Positions 57,901 through 64,000 of a stretch of 64,000 nt of DNA are shown piece after piece; positions within the stretch are counted from its first letter, which is position 1; every line of letters begins with the position of its first letter. This DNA comes from Shewanella sp. UCD-KL12. GTDB taxonomy: Bacteria; Pseudomonadota; Gammaproteobacteria; Enterobacterales; Shewanellaceae. The notes beneath the pieces are model-generated. The model was given only the letters and a program-made list of their open reading frames with translations, searched no databases and was not told the DNA's origin. Both the position numbers and the translations under genes were made by a program. Where the stretch lies: the NCBI RefSeq assembly GCF_001957125.1, contig NZ_MPHJ01000001.1, forward strand, positions 544,407-608,406. The letters are read 5' to 3'.

Positions 57901-58072
57901 TGGCATTTTCAATTGTTTCACCAGGCTCGACCATCAGAGTGGCATGACTTAACGCTGTTAATTTTGGCGTATTATCAGTGAGTTGGTCGTTTGCTTGAAC
58001 TTGAAATGTTGCAGTAGAAAATAATGCCGAAATTATTATTATCGTTTGAGTTTTGTTATGCATTTTTGACAT
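54986..58072 (-). CDS. Exported double-amidohydrolase-domain protein
   Basis: The 1028-residue protein has a signal peptide (cleavage near VQA-ND) and two tandem amidohydrolase domains. The first (about residues 35-450) reads YPGFIDPYTDYAIEF where an HxH motif is expected and is probably inactive. The second (about residues 575-1000) keeps AGIIDEHSHIAINGG (HxH near 635-637), the later metal-binding His segments (DIHIHSYVQSE, NTFTHILEG) and SINSDDYEMQRR with the catalytic Asp. It is probably a periplasmic cyclic amidase, imidazolonepropionase-like hydrolase or dipeptidase-type enzyme; the substrate is not evident. It is first in a two-gene operon with the shorter protein. Confidence 0.87.
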   Translation of the reverse strand: MSKMHNKTQTIIIISALFSTATFQVQANDQLTDNTPKLTALSHATLMVEPGETIENATLLIKNNKIIEIIKSNNIPAGAYEINLDGYTIYPGFIDPYTDYAIEFNYPDVEVIPPVYEIKRIGGNAHNGAIHAEKTWFNYVYPNSDKAKAWINNGFTSVQSSYLDGIFRGQGVTLSLADKRANEIIYRENSSHFLAFNKGSSPQDYPSSLMGSIALIRQTFADANWYKENRSKSFSKSETNIIEFNSALAALDNIKNEQITFDSKNLNNQLRAAHLLNKHDFKANLLGNGKEYARIDELKAYGYGLILPLNFPAAPLVGDDDSEREISLAQMRHWERAPANLQTIEQAQLPFALTQYGIKTEDFWPRLKHAIEYGLSEEAALAALTTEAAEMVGTSEFSGRLKPGFIADLVITNGNIFDNGKIHSIWLQGDEQRLVEPDNLLLESSYQINVGQLALDLIISTKEDKLAGTLSSGEQELVLSQVKFHNKRLTFNVDMTEAGIDGVNRFTLWFDEQGLRGRMLDKDGALTLVAGVLSQNATLPVENALEKPKKMSIELISTLTSPNVAYGRIKQAKSEKLHISNATIWTSDEQGVLTDSDILISRGKVERVGKNLKTPQGYRHIDATGKYLTAGIIDEHSHIAINGGTNEGTDVITSEVRIGDIINPDDIAIYRALAGGVTTAQLLHGSANPIGGQAQVIQMKWGENAANLKFNQAPASIKFALGENVKQSHWGDNFNRRFPQSRMGVKSLFTEAFNEAIAYQKAMDDYQGLRGSDKRKRVAPKPNYRLAAIAEVLAQKRDIHIHSYVQSEILMFLRLAEAYDFKVNTFTHILEGYKVADEMAKHGAFASTFSDWWAYKFEVYDAIPQNTCLMQNKGVLTSINSDDYEMQRRLNQEAAKSMMYCDMSAEDAWNMVTINPAIQLGVDDYVGSITRGKQADIVLWDRSPLSVYAKVDATWIEGKRYFDRQADKQAQAAVSQERAALIQKILLNESTPSLLPDGELLQDDNEPEWHCDTQYDIWHQAHNTGAVL

Positions 58073-58175
58073 TAACTAGTGGTGACGGGACATAACAGGA
58101 GATTATCTGAAATACGATGTAAATACCAAGCAGTAATTGTAATTTTTCTTATCAAAAATGCTATAAAAAGGATAT

Positions 58176-58197
58176 AAAAAAACCGGCGTGAGCCGGT
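58176..58197 (-). terminator. Intrinsic terminator after hns
   Basis: ACCGGC (58182-58187) and GCCGGT (58192-58197) around a GTGA loop. In the minus direction the hairpin is followed by a run of seven T residues. Confidence 0.88.
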
Positions 58198-58228
58198 CTA
58201 ATATACTACTTCTGCATGAGCGAAGTGA

Positions 58229-58621
58229 TTAGATAAGGAAGTCTTCCATAGTACGACCTTTATCCAGTTGGTTCTTGAATACTGTAGGCATACGACCTTG
58301 GCCAGTCCAAGTGATTGTTTCACCATCGACATCGATAGTATATTTAGCTGGACGAGGAGCACGCTTTTTCGGTGCAGCTTTAACTTCGCTTGAACCTAGA
58401 TCATCAATAGATAGACCGACAGCTTCCATCTGCTTACGAATTTCATCAATTTTAGCGTTTCTTTCTGCATTTGCCGCAGCTTCAGCTTCAGCTTGAGCAT
58501 CTCTTTCAGAGATAACTTTATCAAGTTTTGCTGCTACTTCTTTTAAATCTTCAACTGATAACTCTTTTACTGCAGCTTTAAAGCGGCGGCCATGAGTAAG
58601 TATTTCAAGAAAATCGCTCAT
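58229..58621 (-). CDS. hns: H-NS family histone-like nucleoid-structuring protein
   Basis: The 130-residue protein has the N-terminal oligomerisation helices (MSDFLEILTHGRRFKAAVKE ...), a charged Ala/Glu-rich coiled-coil linker (residues about 35-75) and the C-terminal DNA-binding domain with TWTGQGRMP, the AT-hook-like minor-groove motif (E. coli TWTGQGRTP). H-NS silences AT-rich and foreign DNA. The start at 58621 matches the family; an in-frame ATG five codons upstream is less likely. Confidence 0.94.
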   Translation of the reverse strand: MSDFLEILTHGRRFKAAVKELSVEDLKEVAAKLDKVISERDAQAEAEAAANAERNAKIDEIRKQMEAVGLSIDDLGSSEVKAAPKKRAPRPAKYTIDVDGETITWTGQGRMPTVFKNQLDKGRTMEDFLI

Positions 58622-58812
58622 AATTATTTGGTCCAATGATGAAATTAGTGGGTTTTTAATTTATGCGACTAATAATAGGAATTATTAGTACAAGGATCAA
58701 ATATTATTTTAAGTATTCCATTAATATATATTTATGTTGAATAAATATAAGCAAAATAGATTTTATTATATCGGTCTGTGAAGGTGTATTTCGTAGTGTA
58801 CTAAAAAAAATA

Positions 58813-58826
58813 CAAACAGGTGTTTG
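58813..58826. promoter_or_regulatory. Candidate PsrA operator upstream of etfBA
   Basis: CAAACAGGTGTTTG fits the PsrA consensus (G/C)AAAC-N2-4-GTTT(G/C) exactly with a 4-bp spacer. It lies 9 bp upstream of the -35 box of etfB. PsrA is the fatty-acid-responsive repressor of beta-oxidation genes in Pseudomonas and Shewanella, and electron-transfer flavoprotein genes are logical targets. Confidence 0.7.
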
Positions 58827-58834
58827 AAACTCTG

Positions 58835-58863
58835 TTGACGTTAACGTTAACAGCACGTAAAGT
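58835..58863 (+). promoter_or_regulatory. Sigma-70 promoter of etfBA
   Basis: TTGACG (58835-58840) and TAAAGT (58858-58863) are 17 bp apart. The spacer contains GTTAACGTTAAC. Transcription would start near 58870, about 60 nt before the etfB start codon. Confidence 0.6.
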
Positions 58864-58874
58864 GGCTCTACTTT

Positions 58875-58895
58875 GTATAGGTATATAACCTATAC
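58875..58895. repeat. 21-bp inverted repeat in the etfB leader
   Basis: GTATAGGT (58875-58882) and ACCTATAC (58888-58895) flank ATATA. It lies just after the predicted transcription start and 36 bp before the etfB ATG. It could be an operator for an unidentified regulator or a 5' RNA hairpin. Confidence 0.55.
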
Positions 58896-58931
58896 TCAAC
58901 TCCTCAAAATATGACGTAAGAAGGAAGCCCT

Positions 58932-59681
58932 ATGAAAGTATTGGTGCCTGTTAAGCGCGTCGTCGATGCCAATGTAAAGGTCAGAGTTAATGCTGACAAT
59001 ACTGATATCGATACCGCTAACTTGAAAATGGCGATTAACCCTTTTTGTGAGATTGCTGTAGAAGAAGCTGTACGTTTAAAAGAAGCGGGCGTTGCTTCAG
59101 AAGTCGTTGTTGTGACTGTTGGGCCTAAAGCATCTCAAGAGCAGCTACGTACCGCTATGGCACTAGGGGCTGACCGAGGCGTTCATATTGAGACTGAAGA
59201 AACTTTAGTGCCTTTATCTATTGCTAAGTTGCTTAATGCAGTCCAGCAAAAAGAGCAAGCACAGTTGATCATCTTAGGTAAGCAAACTATTGATGGTGAC
59301 AATAACCAAACGGGCCAGATGCTGGCTGCCTTGGCTAACTTACCGCAAGCGACCTTCGCATCAGAAGTTAAGGTTGAAGGCGATAAACTTGCTGTCACGC
59401 GCGAAATTGACGGTGGTCTGCAAAGTGTGGCAGTCACTCTTCCTGCGGTAGTCACTGCTGATTTACGCTTGAATGAGCCTCGTTACGCCAAGCTCCCCAA
59501 TATTATGAAGGCAAAGCGAAAGCCACTAGAAACATTGTCTATTGATGATCTTGGTGTCAGCCTGAAGCAACATCAAACAGTATTAAAAGTGACTCCACCA
59601 GCAGAGCGTCAAGGTGGAGTGATGGTGGCTTCAGTTGCAGAGCTGGCCGAGAAGTTAAAAAATGAAGCGAAGGTGATCTAA
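58932..59681 (+). CDS. etfB: Electron transfer flavoprotein beta subunit
   Basis: Small subunit of ETF, the FAD/AMP heterodimer that carries electrons from acyl-CoA dehydrogenases to ETF-ubiquinone oxidoreductase. The 249-residue protein has MKVLVPVKRVVDANVKVRVN, the AMP-binding LGKQTIDGDNNQTGQMLAAL and the ETF signature VTADLRLNEPRYAKLPNIMK. It shares one base with etfA (TAATG), so the subunits are translationally coupled. A PsrA-like site and a good promoter lie upstream. Confidence 0.97.
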   Translation: MKVLVPVKRVVDANVKVRVNADNTDIDTANLKMAINPFCEIAVEEAVRLKEAGVASEVVVVTVGPKASQEQLRTAMALGADRGVHIETEETLVPLSIAKLLNAVQQKEQAQLIILGKQTIDGDNNQTGQMLAALANLPQATFASEVKVEGDKLAVTREIDGGLQSVAVTLPAVVTADLRLNEPRYAKLPNIMKAKRKPLETLSIDDLGVSLKQHQTVLKVTPPAERQGGVMVASVAELAEKLKNEAKVI

Positions 59682-60604
59682 TGGCAACTTTAGTATTAGC
59701 AGAACATGATAATGCCAGTCTAAAACTGGATACCGCCAAGGTTGTTGCTTGTGGTCACGCCATTGGTGCTGAAGTCGACATTCTTATTGCAGGGCATGAG
59801 TGTGCGGCCGCTGTTGAGTCCGCAAGGCAACTTGCTGGTGTGAGAAATATTCTTGTTGCAGACTCAGCTCAATTTGCGCAGGGCTTTGCTGATAACGTGT
59901 CGCAACTTATTGTTGATCTTGCAAGTGACTACGAACATATTTTAGCTGCAGCCTCTAGCCAAGGAAAAGACACGCTACCACGTGTGTCAGCCTTACTTGA
60001 TGTAGCTCAGTTATCTGAAGTTGTTGAAGTCATTAGTACAGACACTTTTGTTCGACCTATCTATGCGGGCAACGCCATGGCGACGGTTCAGAGCTTAGAT
60101 GCGAAAAAGGTACTAACAGTTCGTTCAAGCTCTTTTGATGCAGTGGCTAATGATGGGGCTGCAAATGTTGTGGCTATCGATAAAGTCTATGAGTCATTGA
60201 CTCAGTTTGTTTCACAAAGCCTGACTGAATCTGAACGTCCAGAATTAGGCGCAGCTTCAGTGGTTGTGTCTGGCGGTCGTGGTATGGGCAGTGGCGAAAA
60301 CTTTGCCATGCTAGAGCAGCTTGCTGACAAGTTAGGTGGTGCATTAGGTGCTTCACGTGCAGCGGTAGATGCAGGTTTCGTGTCGAATGACCTTCAGGTT
60401 GGACAGACAGGGAAAATTGTTGCCCCAGATCTTTACATTGCGGTTGGTATTTCCGGTGCCATTCAACATTTGGCAGGAATGAAAGACTCAAAAGTGATTG
60501 TTGCTATCAACAAGGATCCTGAAGCGCCGATCTTCCAGATCGCCGATTATGGTCTAGAAGCAGATCTGTTTGAGGCCGTACCACAGCTGCTTGAGTTGAT
60601 ATAA
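59681..60604 (+). CDS. etfA: Electron transfer flavoprotein alpha subunit
   Basis: FAD-binding subunit of ETF. The 307-residue protein has the N-terminal alpha/beta domain ([17 protein letters not shown]) and the C-terminal FAD domain with [40 protein letters not shown] and [20 protein letters not shown], all standard for the family. It starts within the etfB stop codon. A terminator follows about 90 bp downstream. Confidence 0.98.
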   Translation: MATLVLAEHDNASLKLDTAKVVACGHAIGAEVDILIAGHECAAAVESARQLAGVRNILVADSAQFAQGFADNVSQLIVDLASDYEHILAAASSQGKDTLPRVSALLDVAQLSEVVEVISTDTFVRPIYAGNAMATVQSLDAKKVLTVRSSSFDAVANDGAANVVAIDKVYESLTQFVSQSLTESERPELGAASVVVSGGRGMGSGENFAMLEQLADKLGGALGASRAAVDAGFVSNDLQVGQTGKIVAPDLYIAVGISGAIQHLAGMKDSKVIVAINKDPEAPIFQIADYGLEADLFEAVPQLLELI

Positions 60605-60672
60605 ACTCTGGTGTTAATGCTGTGAAAATGTAGATTTTTAGTAAAGCACTCGGCTTTACATATAAAAATTAA

Positions 60673-60688
60673 CGTGATCTTGATCACG
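60673..60688. promoter_or_regulatory. CRP-like palindrome after etfA
   Basis: CGTGATCTTGATCACG has arms CGTGATC and GATCACG around TT. It retains the GTGA-N6-TCAC core of CRP sites. Its place between the etfA stop and its terminator, over 100 bp upstream of the riboswitch, makes a role for the downstream transporter promoter possible but unproven. Confidence 0.4.
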
Positions 60689-60692
60689 ATGG

Positions 60693-60722
60693 GCGGCTTT
60701 GGGGTAGAATCCCCAAAGCCGC
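60693..60722 (+). terminator. Intrinsic terminator after etfA
   Basis: GCGGCTTTGGGG (60693-60704) pairs perfectly with CCCCAAAGCCGC (60711-60722), followed by TTATGTTTTTA. Confidence 0.85.
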
Positions 60723-60796
60723 TTATGTTTTTATGAACTTCACGTTTTTCCTACCTAAGATGAATTTTATTTTACCTTAGTGTCGAAAAAGCGTCC

Positions 60797-60949
60797 TGAG
60801 AAGTAGAGGTGCATTAAAGATTAGTAATGATAGCCAGGGTGATACCGCTTATCTATCATGAAAGGATTTAGTGCCGAAGCAGTAATACATATCACGGTTT
60901 ACTGCTGGGGCTGTATCGAATAGGTACAGCACTGCCATAGTATTTCTTA
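60797..60949 (+). promoter_or_regulatory. Lysine riboswitch (L box)
   Basis: The aptamer secondary structure can be drawn by hand. P1 is TGAGAAGTA (60797-60805) with TATTTCTTA (60941-60949). The conserved AGAGGTGC follows P1. P2 pairs GCATTAAA with TTTAGTGC and continues inside as ATGATA/TATCAT. GCCGAAGC leads into P3 (GCAGTA/TACTGC), then TGGGGCTGTA pairs with TACAGCAC, followed by TGCCA. These are the hallmark blocks of the lysine riboswitch. It lies about 140 bp upstream of an NhaC-family transporter, a known L-box target in gammaproteobacteria. Binding of lysine would be expected to turn the transporter off. Confidence 0.93.
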
Positions 60950-61092
60950 TCTGGATGATAAGAAGATTTTATACCCTTAAATTAATGGTATTACTATGGA
61001 GCGCTACTGATAGGACAGGTGTTTTCAGATATCATCAATATCCCACCAGTTCAGCAGCCTCCATTCGTACTTAAAACGAAGATTATAACTAA

Positions 61093-62661
61093 ATGACAAC
61101 TTTAAGTTACGCCGACTCGGCACTTTCATTGCTGCCGCCTGTGGTTGCTATTCTTATGGCGATCGTTACTCGTCGTGTTCTACTTTCACTTGGATTGGGG
61201 ATTGTACTTGGCGCGATATTAATTACTGACTTCTCAGCCTTAGGTTCTGGTCAGTATCTCGGTGAGCAAGTGGTCGGTCTGTTTTGGGATGACGGCGCGT
61301 TAAATGCTTGGAACCTATACCTTCTTGGTTTCCTCATATTCCTCGGTATGATCACAGCGCTTATTACGGTAAGTGGTGCGGCAAGTGCCTTTGCTGATTG
61401 GGCTCGTACTCGCATTAAAAGTAAGCGTGATGCAAAACTACTCACCATGTTCTTAGGTTGTGTGGTCTTTATTGATGATTACTTTAATAGTTTAGTGGTC
61501 GGCAGCGTTGCCAGACCATTAACTGATCGCTATTACATTTCGAGAAGTAAGCTGGCTTATTTGCTTGATTCAACTGCTGCACCTATCTGCGTTATTTCAC
61601 CCGTTTCAAGTTGGGGCGCATACATTATCGCGCTGATTGGCGGTATTTTAACGGCTCATGGTTTTGCTGATACGGGGCACCTGAGTGTATTCGTACAGAT
61701 GATCCCGATGAACTTCTACGCCATTTTTGCACTATTACTTCTTTTGTGTGTTGCCTTTATGGATCTCAATGTTGGTCCAATGCGCCAACATGAGCTTAAC
61801 GCTCAGAAAGGTAACTTATATGATGAAAGCAAAGGTCTACCGCCAGGTGCAAATTCTGACTTACCAGAAGCTGATAATGGTAAGATCTTAGGACTATTCC
61901 TTCCTATTATCGTTTTGGTATGTGCAACCTTCTATTTTATGGTGAGCAGTGGTGGTGATGCATTAGCAGCGGATGGCAAGCCATTTAGCATACTTGGCGC
62001 TTTTGAAAACACTGATGTAGCCTCTTCACTATTCTTTGGTGCCCTCGTTGGTTTCATTGCAACTTTAGCGTTAGTTTTAGTTCAAGGACTCGACAAAGCG
62101 TACTTGATTAAAGGTTTAGTGGCTGGTGCACGCTCTATGTTACCTGCTATCTATATCTTACTGTTTGCATGGACAATCGCGGGTGTTATTGGCCAGTTAG
62201 AGACTGGGAAATACATGGCAAGCCTAGCATCGGGCAATATACCGTTTGCACTGCTTCCTGCGGTATTATTTATACTTGCTGGTTTAACCGCATTCTCAAC
62301 CGGTACGAGCTGGGGTACCTTTGGGATCATGTTGCCAATCGCTGCTGATATGGCGATGGGAACCCATACTAATATGATGTTGCCTATGCTTGCTGCGGTT
62401 CTTGCTGGTGCGGTATTTGGTGATCACTGTTCACCAATATCAGATACGACGATTCTCTCCTCAACTGGCGCGAATTGTCACCATATTGATCATGTAATTA
62501 CACAACTGCCCTATGCCTTGATTGTGGCTGGAATAAGCTTAGCGGGTTATACCGTAATGGGCTTCACTGAATCTCTGATGGCAGGCTTAGCAACGTGTAG
62601 CATCATCTTTGTGATCAGTGTGTTGATACTCAAGGTTAAGTCTTGCCAACGTAATGCCTAG
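61093..62661 (+). CDS. NhaC-family transporter, probable lysine permease (LysW-like)
   Basis: The 522-residue inner-membrane protein has about 12 hydrophobic helices and NhaC/COG1757 motifs: FLGCVVFIDDYFNSLVVGSV, SVARPLTDRYYISRSKLAYL, STAAPICVISPVSSWGAYII and AAVLAGAVFGDHCSPISDTT. Automatic annotation would say Na+/H+ antiporter. The lysine riboswitch directly upstream instead points to lysine uptake, as proposed for the LysW group of this family. The ribosome-binding site is weak (GAAGATT), leaving room for translational control by the riboswitch. A strong terminator follows, so the unit is monocistronic. Confidence 0.88.
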   Translation: MTTLSYADSALSLLPPVVAILMAIVTRRVLLSLGLGIVLGAILITDFSALGSGQYLGEQVVGLFWDDGALNAWNLYLLGFLIFLGMITALITVSGAASAFADWARTRIKSKRDAKLLTMFLGCVVFIDDYFNSLVVGSVARPLTDRYYISRSKLAYLLDSTAAPICVISPVSSWGAYIIALIGGILTAHGFADTGHLSVFVQMIPMNFYAIFALLLLLCVAFMDLNVGPMRQHELNAQKGNLYDESKGLPPGANSDLPEADNGKILGLFLPIIVLVCATFYFMVSSGGDALAADGKPFSILGAFENTDVASSLFFGALVGFIATLALVLVQGLDKAYLIKGLVAGARSMLPAIYILLFAWTIAGVIGQLETGKYMASLASGNIPFALLPAVLFILAGLTAFSTGTSWGTFGIMLPIAADMAMGTHTNMMLPMLAAVLAGAVFGDHCSPISDTTILSSTGANCHHIDHVITQLPYALIVAGISLAGYTVMGFTESLMAGLATCSIIFVISVLILKVKSCQRNA

Positions 62662-62686
62662 TTAAAACAAGCTTGTTTTAGATCTT

Positions 62687-62715
62687 TATACCGCTCAATT
62701 GAGCGGTATATTTTT
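62687..62715 (+). terminator. Intrinsic terminator after the transporter gene
   Basis: TATACCGCTC (62687-62696) pairs with GAGCGGTATA (62701-62710) around AATT, followed by five T residues. Confidence 0.92.
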
Positions 62716-62815
62716 ATCTTAGGTCTACCATGTGAGATCCATAGCTTTTGAGGCAAGATTTTTCTCTTAAAAAAGTGTTAAGCTATCCTCGAATTCATCA
62801 TTAAGGAATATCAGT

Positions 62816-63394
62816 TTGGCACAGCTCTATTTTTATTATTCGGCAATGAATGCTGGTAAATCCACTTCGCTATTACAATCATCATATAATTATCGTGAGC
62901 GTGGTATGAACACCTTAGTGATGACTGCATCAATAGATGACAGGTATGGAGTCGGTAAGGTTGCATCGCGAATTGGTATCGAGACTGAAGCTCAAGTATT
63001 TGGTAGCGATGATAACGTGGCGACACTTATTGGCGATGCCCATAAGGCAGAGCACCTTAGCTGTATTTTAATTGATGAATCACAGTTTCTCAGTAAAGAG
63101 CAGGTCAAGCAGCTGACATATGTTGTTGATGTGCTTGATATCCCAGTGCTTTGCTATGGACTTAAAACAGACTTCCAAGGTGAGTTATTCACCGGCAGTC
63201 AATACCTGCTTGCGTGGGCTGATAAATTGGTCGAGCTGAAAACTATCTGTCACTGTGGTCGCAAAGCAAACATGGTAGTGAGACTTGATGGTGAAGGTAA
63301 GCCGATGCGTGAAGGTGAGCAGGTCGCTATTGGTGGTAATGAAAGCTACGAGTCTGTATGTCGCAAACATTTTCGCGAGTTTTTGTGGGACTAA
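62816..63394 (+). CDS. tdk: Thymidine kinase
   Basis: Salvages thymidine to dTMP. The 192-residue type II kinase has the P-loop [20 protein letters not shown], the Walker B region [15 protein letters not shown] and a zinc-binding set in [14 protein letters not shown] and SVCRKHF. The start codon is TTG ([15 protein letters not shown]), with AAGGAAT upstream; no ATG fits. Length equals the family norm. Confidence 0.97.
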   Translation: MAQLYFYYSAMNAGKSTSLLQSSYNYRERGMNTLVMTASIDDRYGVGKVASRIGIETEAQVFGSDDNVATLIGDAHKAEHLSCILIDESQFLSKEQVKQLTYVVDVLDIPVLCYGLKTDFQGELFTGSQYLLAWADKLVELKTICHCGRKANMVVRLDGEGKPMREGEQVAIGGNESYESVCRKHFREFLWD

Positions 63395-63408
63395 GATAGG
63401 TTTGATGA

Positions 63409-63429
63409 TTCTAGGTTCTAGGTTCTAGT
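63409..63429 (+). repeat. Three tandem TTCTAGG heptamers
   Basis: TTCTAGG, TTCTAGG and TTCTAGT follow one another, then GCCTAGG. A short slipped-strand type repeat between tdk and the convergent hypothetical gene. No function is evident. Confidence 0.6.
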
Positions 63430-63444
63430 GCCTAGGATCTGGCC

Positions 63445-63879
63445 CTATTCCAACTTCAACAATAACAGTCTTACCTCTTTCCTTGTATCATCAATCCTAT
63501 CTATCACTTTAGTGACGCTGGTCTCATCATGGTTAATCGTATCCCAGTTTGTTTGCCAGCTTTGCTTTAAAGCGTGGGTTGCAGCTTGTAGGTCGGGCTC
63601 AGTGATCATACTTAAGTCCGCAATTAGATTTACTTTTATCCATCCTTTTCTTGGATTGCCTGCGACAGGGTCCTTATCGTAATAGGCAGCATAGATAATC
63701 CCTTCAAGCTCTGATAGCTGTAATAGCAACTCAAAACTTGCCGAGCGCATGGTTGAGTTGTACTCACTGACCTCCATTCGCCAGACATTGTAGCTAAAGC
63801 CGATAAGCGCAAATAGCATGCTAAAAATTGCCGTTATCTGAAAGATTTGCTCTCTTCTCTTGGTGAGTTTTCGCCGCAT
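63445..63879 (-). CDS. Hypothetical membrane-anchored protein
   Basis: A 144-residue protein with a basic N-terminus (MRRKLTKRREQ), one transmembrane helix (IFQITAIFSMLFALIGFSYN, residues about 12-31) and a mostly helical domain that would face the periplasm by the positive-inside rule. The sequence ASFELLLQLSELEGIIYAAYYDKDP is distinctive, but I do not recognise the family. Convergent with tdk. Codon use looks ordinary for the window. Confidence 0.7.
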   Translation of the reverse strand: MRRKLTKRREQIFQITAIFSMLFALIGFSYNVWRMEVSEYNSTMRSASFELLLQLSELEGIIYAAYYDKDPVAGNPRKGWIKVNLIADLSMITEPDLQAATHALKQSWQTNWDTINHDETSVTKVIDRIDDTRKEVRLLLLKLE

Positions 63880-64000
63880 ATTATCAATAATCGCTGTGTT
63901 ATTTACATATTAAGATACATATAAAGATAGTGTAATTAGCCTAAATATTTCACAGCGCTTGAATATAAATAGCTCTGTAGGCGGTCTATTGCCATGTGTT

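Noticed and set aside
61093..62661. Simple Na+/H+ antiporter
   Set aside because: The family name suggests it, but the lysine riboswitch upstream makes lysine transport the better hypothesis.
63428..63682. 84-codon plus-strand frame after tdk
   Set aside because: Overlaps the more convincing minus-strand membrane protein gene and has no recognisable features.

Overview
The window looks like a chromosomal segment of a marine gammaproteobacterium, most probably Shewanella or a close relative. The evidence is the gene order (queF-syd, a CsrB-type RNA, yqcC-truC, map-rpsB-tsf-pyrH-frr-uppS-cdsA-dxr-rseP-bamA-skp-lpxD-fabZ-lpxA-lpxB-rnhB-dnaE-tilS, proS/trmO/rcsF), the protein sequences, and families typical of that group (DUF2789, DUF3192, DUF3301, DUF3549, probable DUF3718). 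I cannot name the species. No prophage, insertion sequence, CRISPR array, rRNA or tRNA gene was seen.

Layout. 1-5 kb: an outer-membrane porin, a periplasmic alkyl sulfatase and a divergent LysR regulator, with a 23-bp palindrome between the last two. 5-9.5 kb: queF, syd and small conserved proteins. 9.6-11.0 kb: an unusually large CsrB-family RNA of about 850 nt with about 56 GGA triplets (hand count). It contains a six-copy 81/83-bp tandem repeat, has an 18-bp UvrY/GacA-type box far upstream and ends in an intrinsic terminator. 11-17 kb: DUF3301/DUF3549, yqcC-truC, a flavodoxin, an orphan PTS EIICB and purU. 17-18.5 kb: two paralogous small exported proteins, then the wreck of a dapD gene.

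18.5-42 kb: glnD and map on the minus strand, then on the plus strand the translation, isoprenoid, phospholipid, outer-membrane assembly and lipid A cluster from rpsB to tilS. accA, usually found after dnaE, is absent there. 42-51 kb: a diguanylate cyclase, a Kef-type antiporter, an SGNH hydrolase, a patatin-like lipase, proS and a chemoreceptor. 51-58 kb: a small lipoprotein, a hexapeptide acetyltransferase, trmO, rcsF and an operon of two exported amidohydrolase-fold proteins. 58-64 kb: hns, etfBA with a PsrA-like operator, a lysine riboswitch controlling an NhaC-family transporter, tdk and a hypothetical membrane protein.

Most genes are housekeeping. The points most worth following are the expanded CsrB RNA, which could titrate a large number of CsrA molecules; the decayed dapD next to glnD and the missing accA, meaning two normally essential genes are not intact where expected; and the lysine riboswitch/transporter pair, which touches the same DAP/lysine pathway as the dead dapD. 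All functional statements rest on reading motifs and known family gene order; no database search was run.
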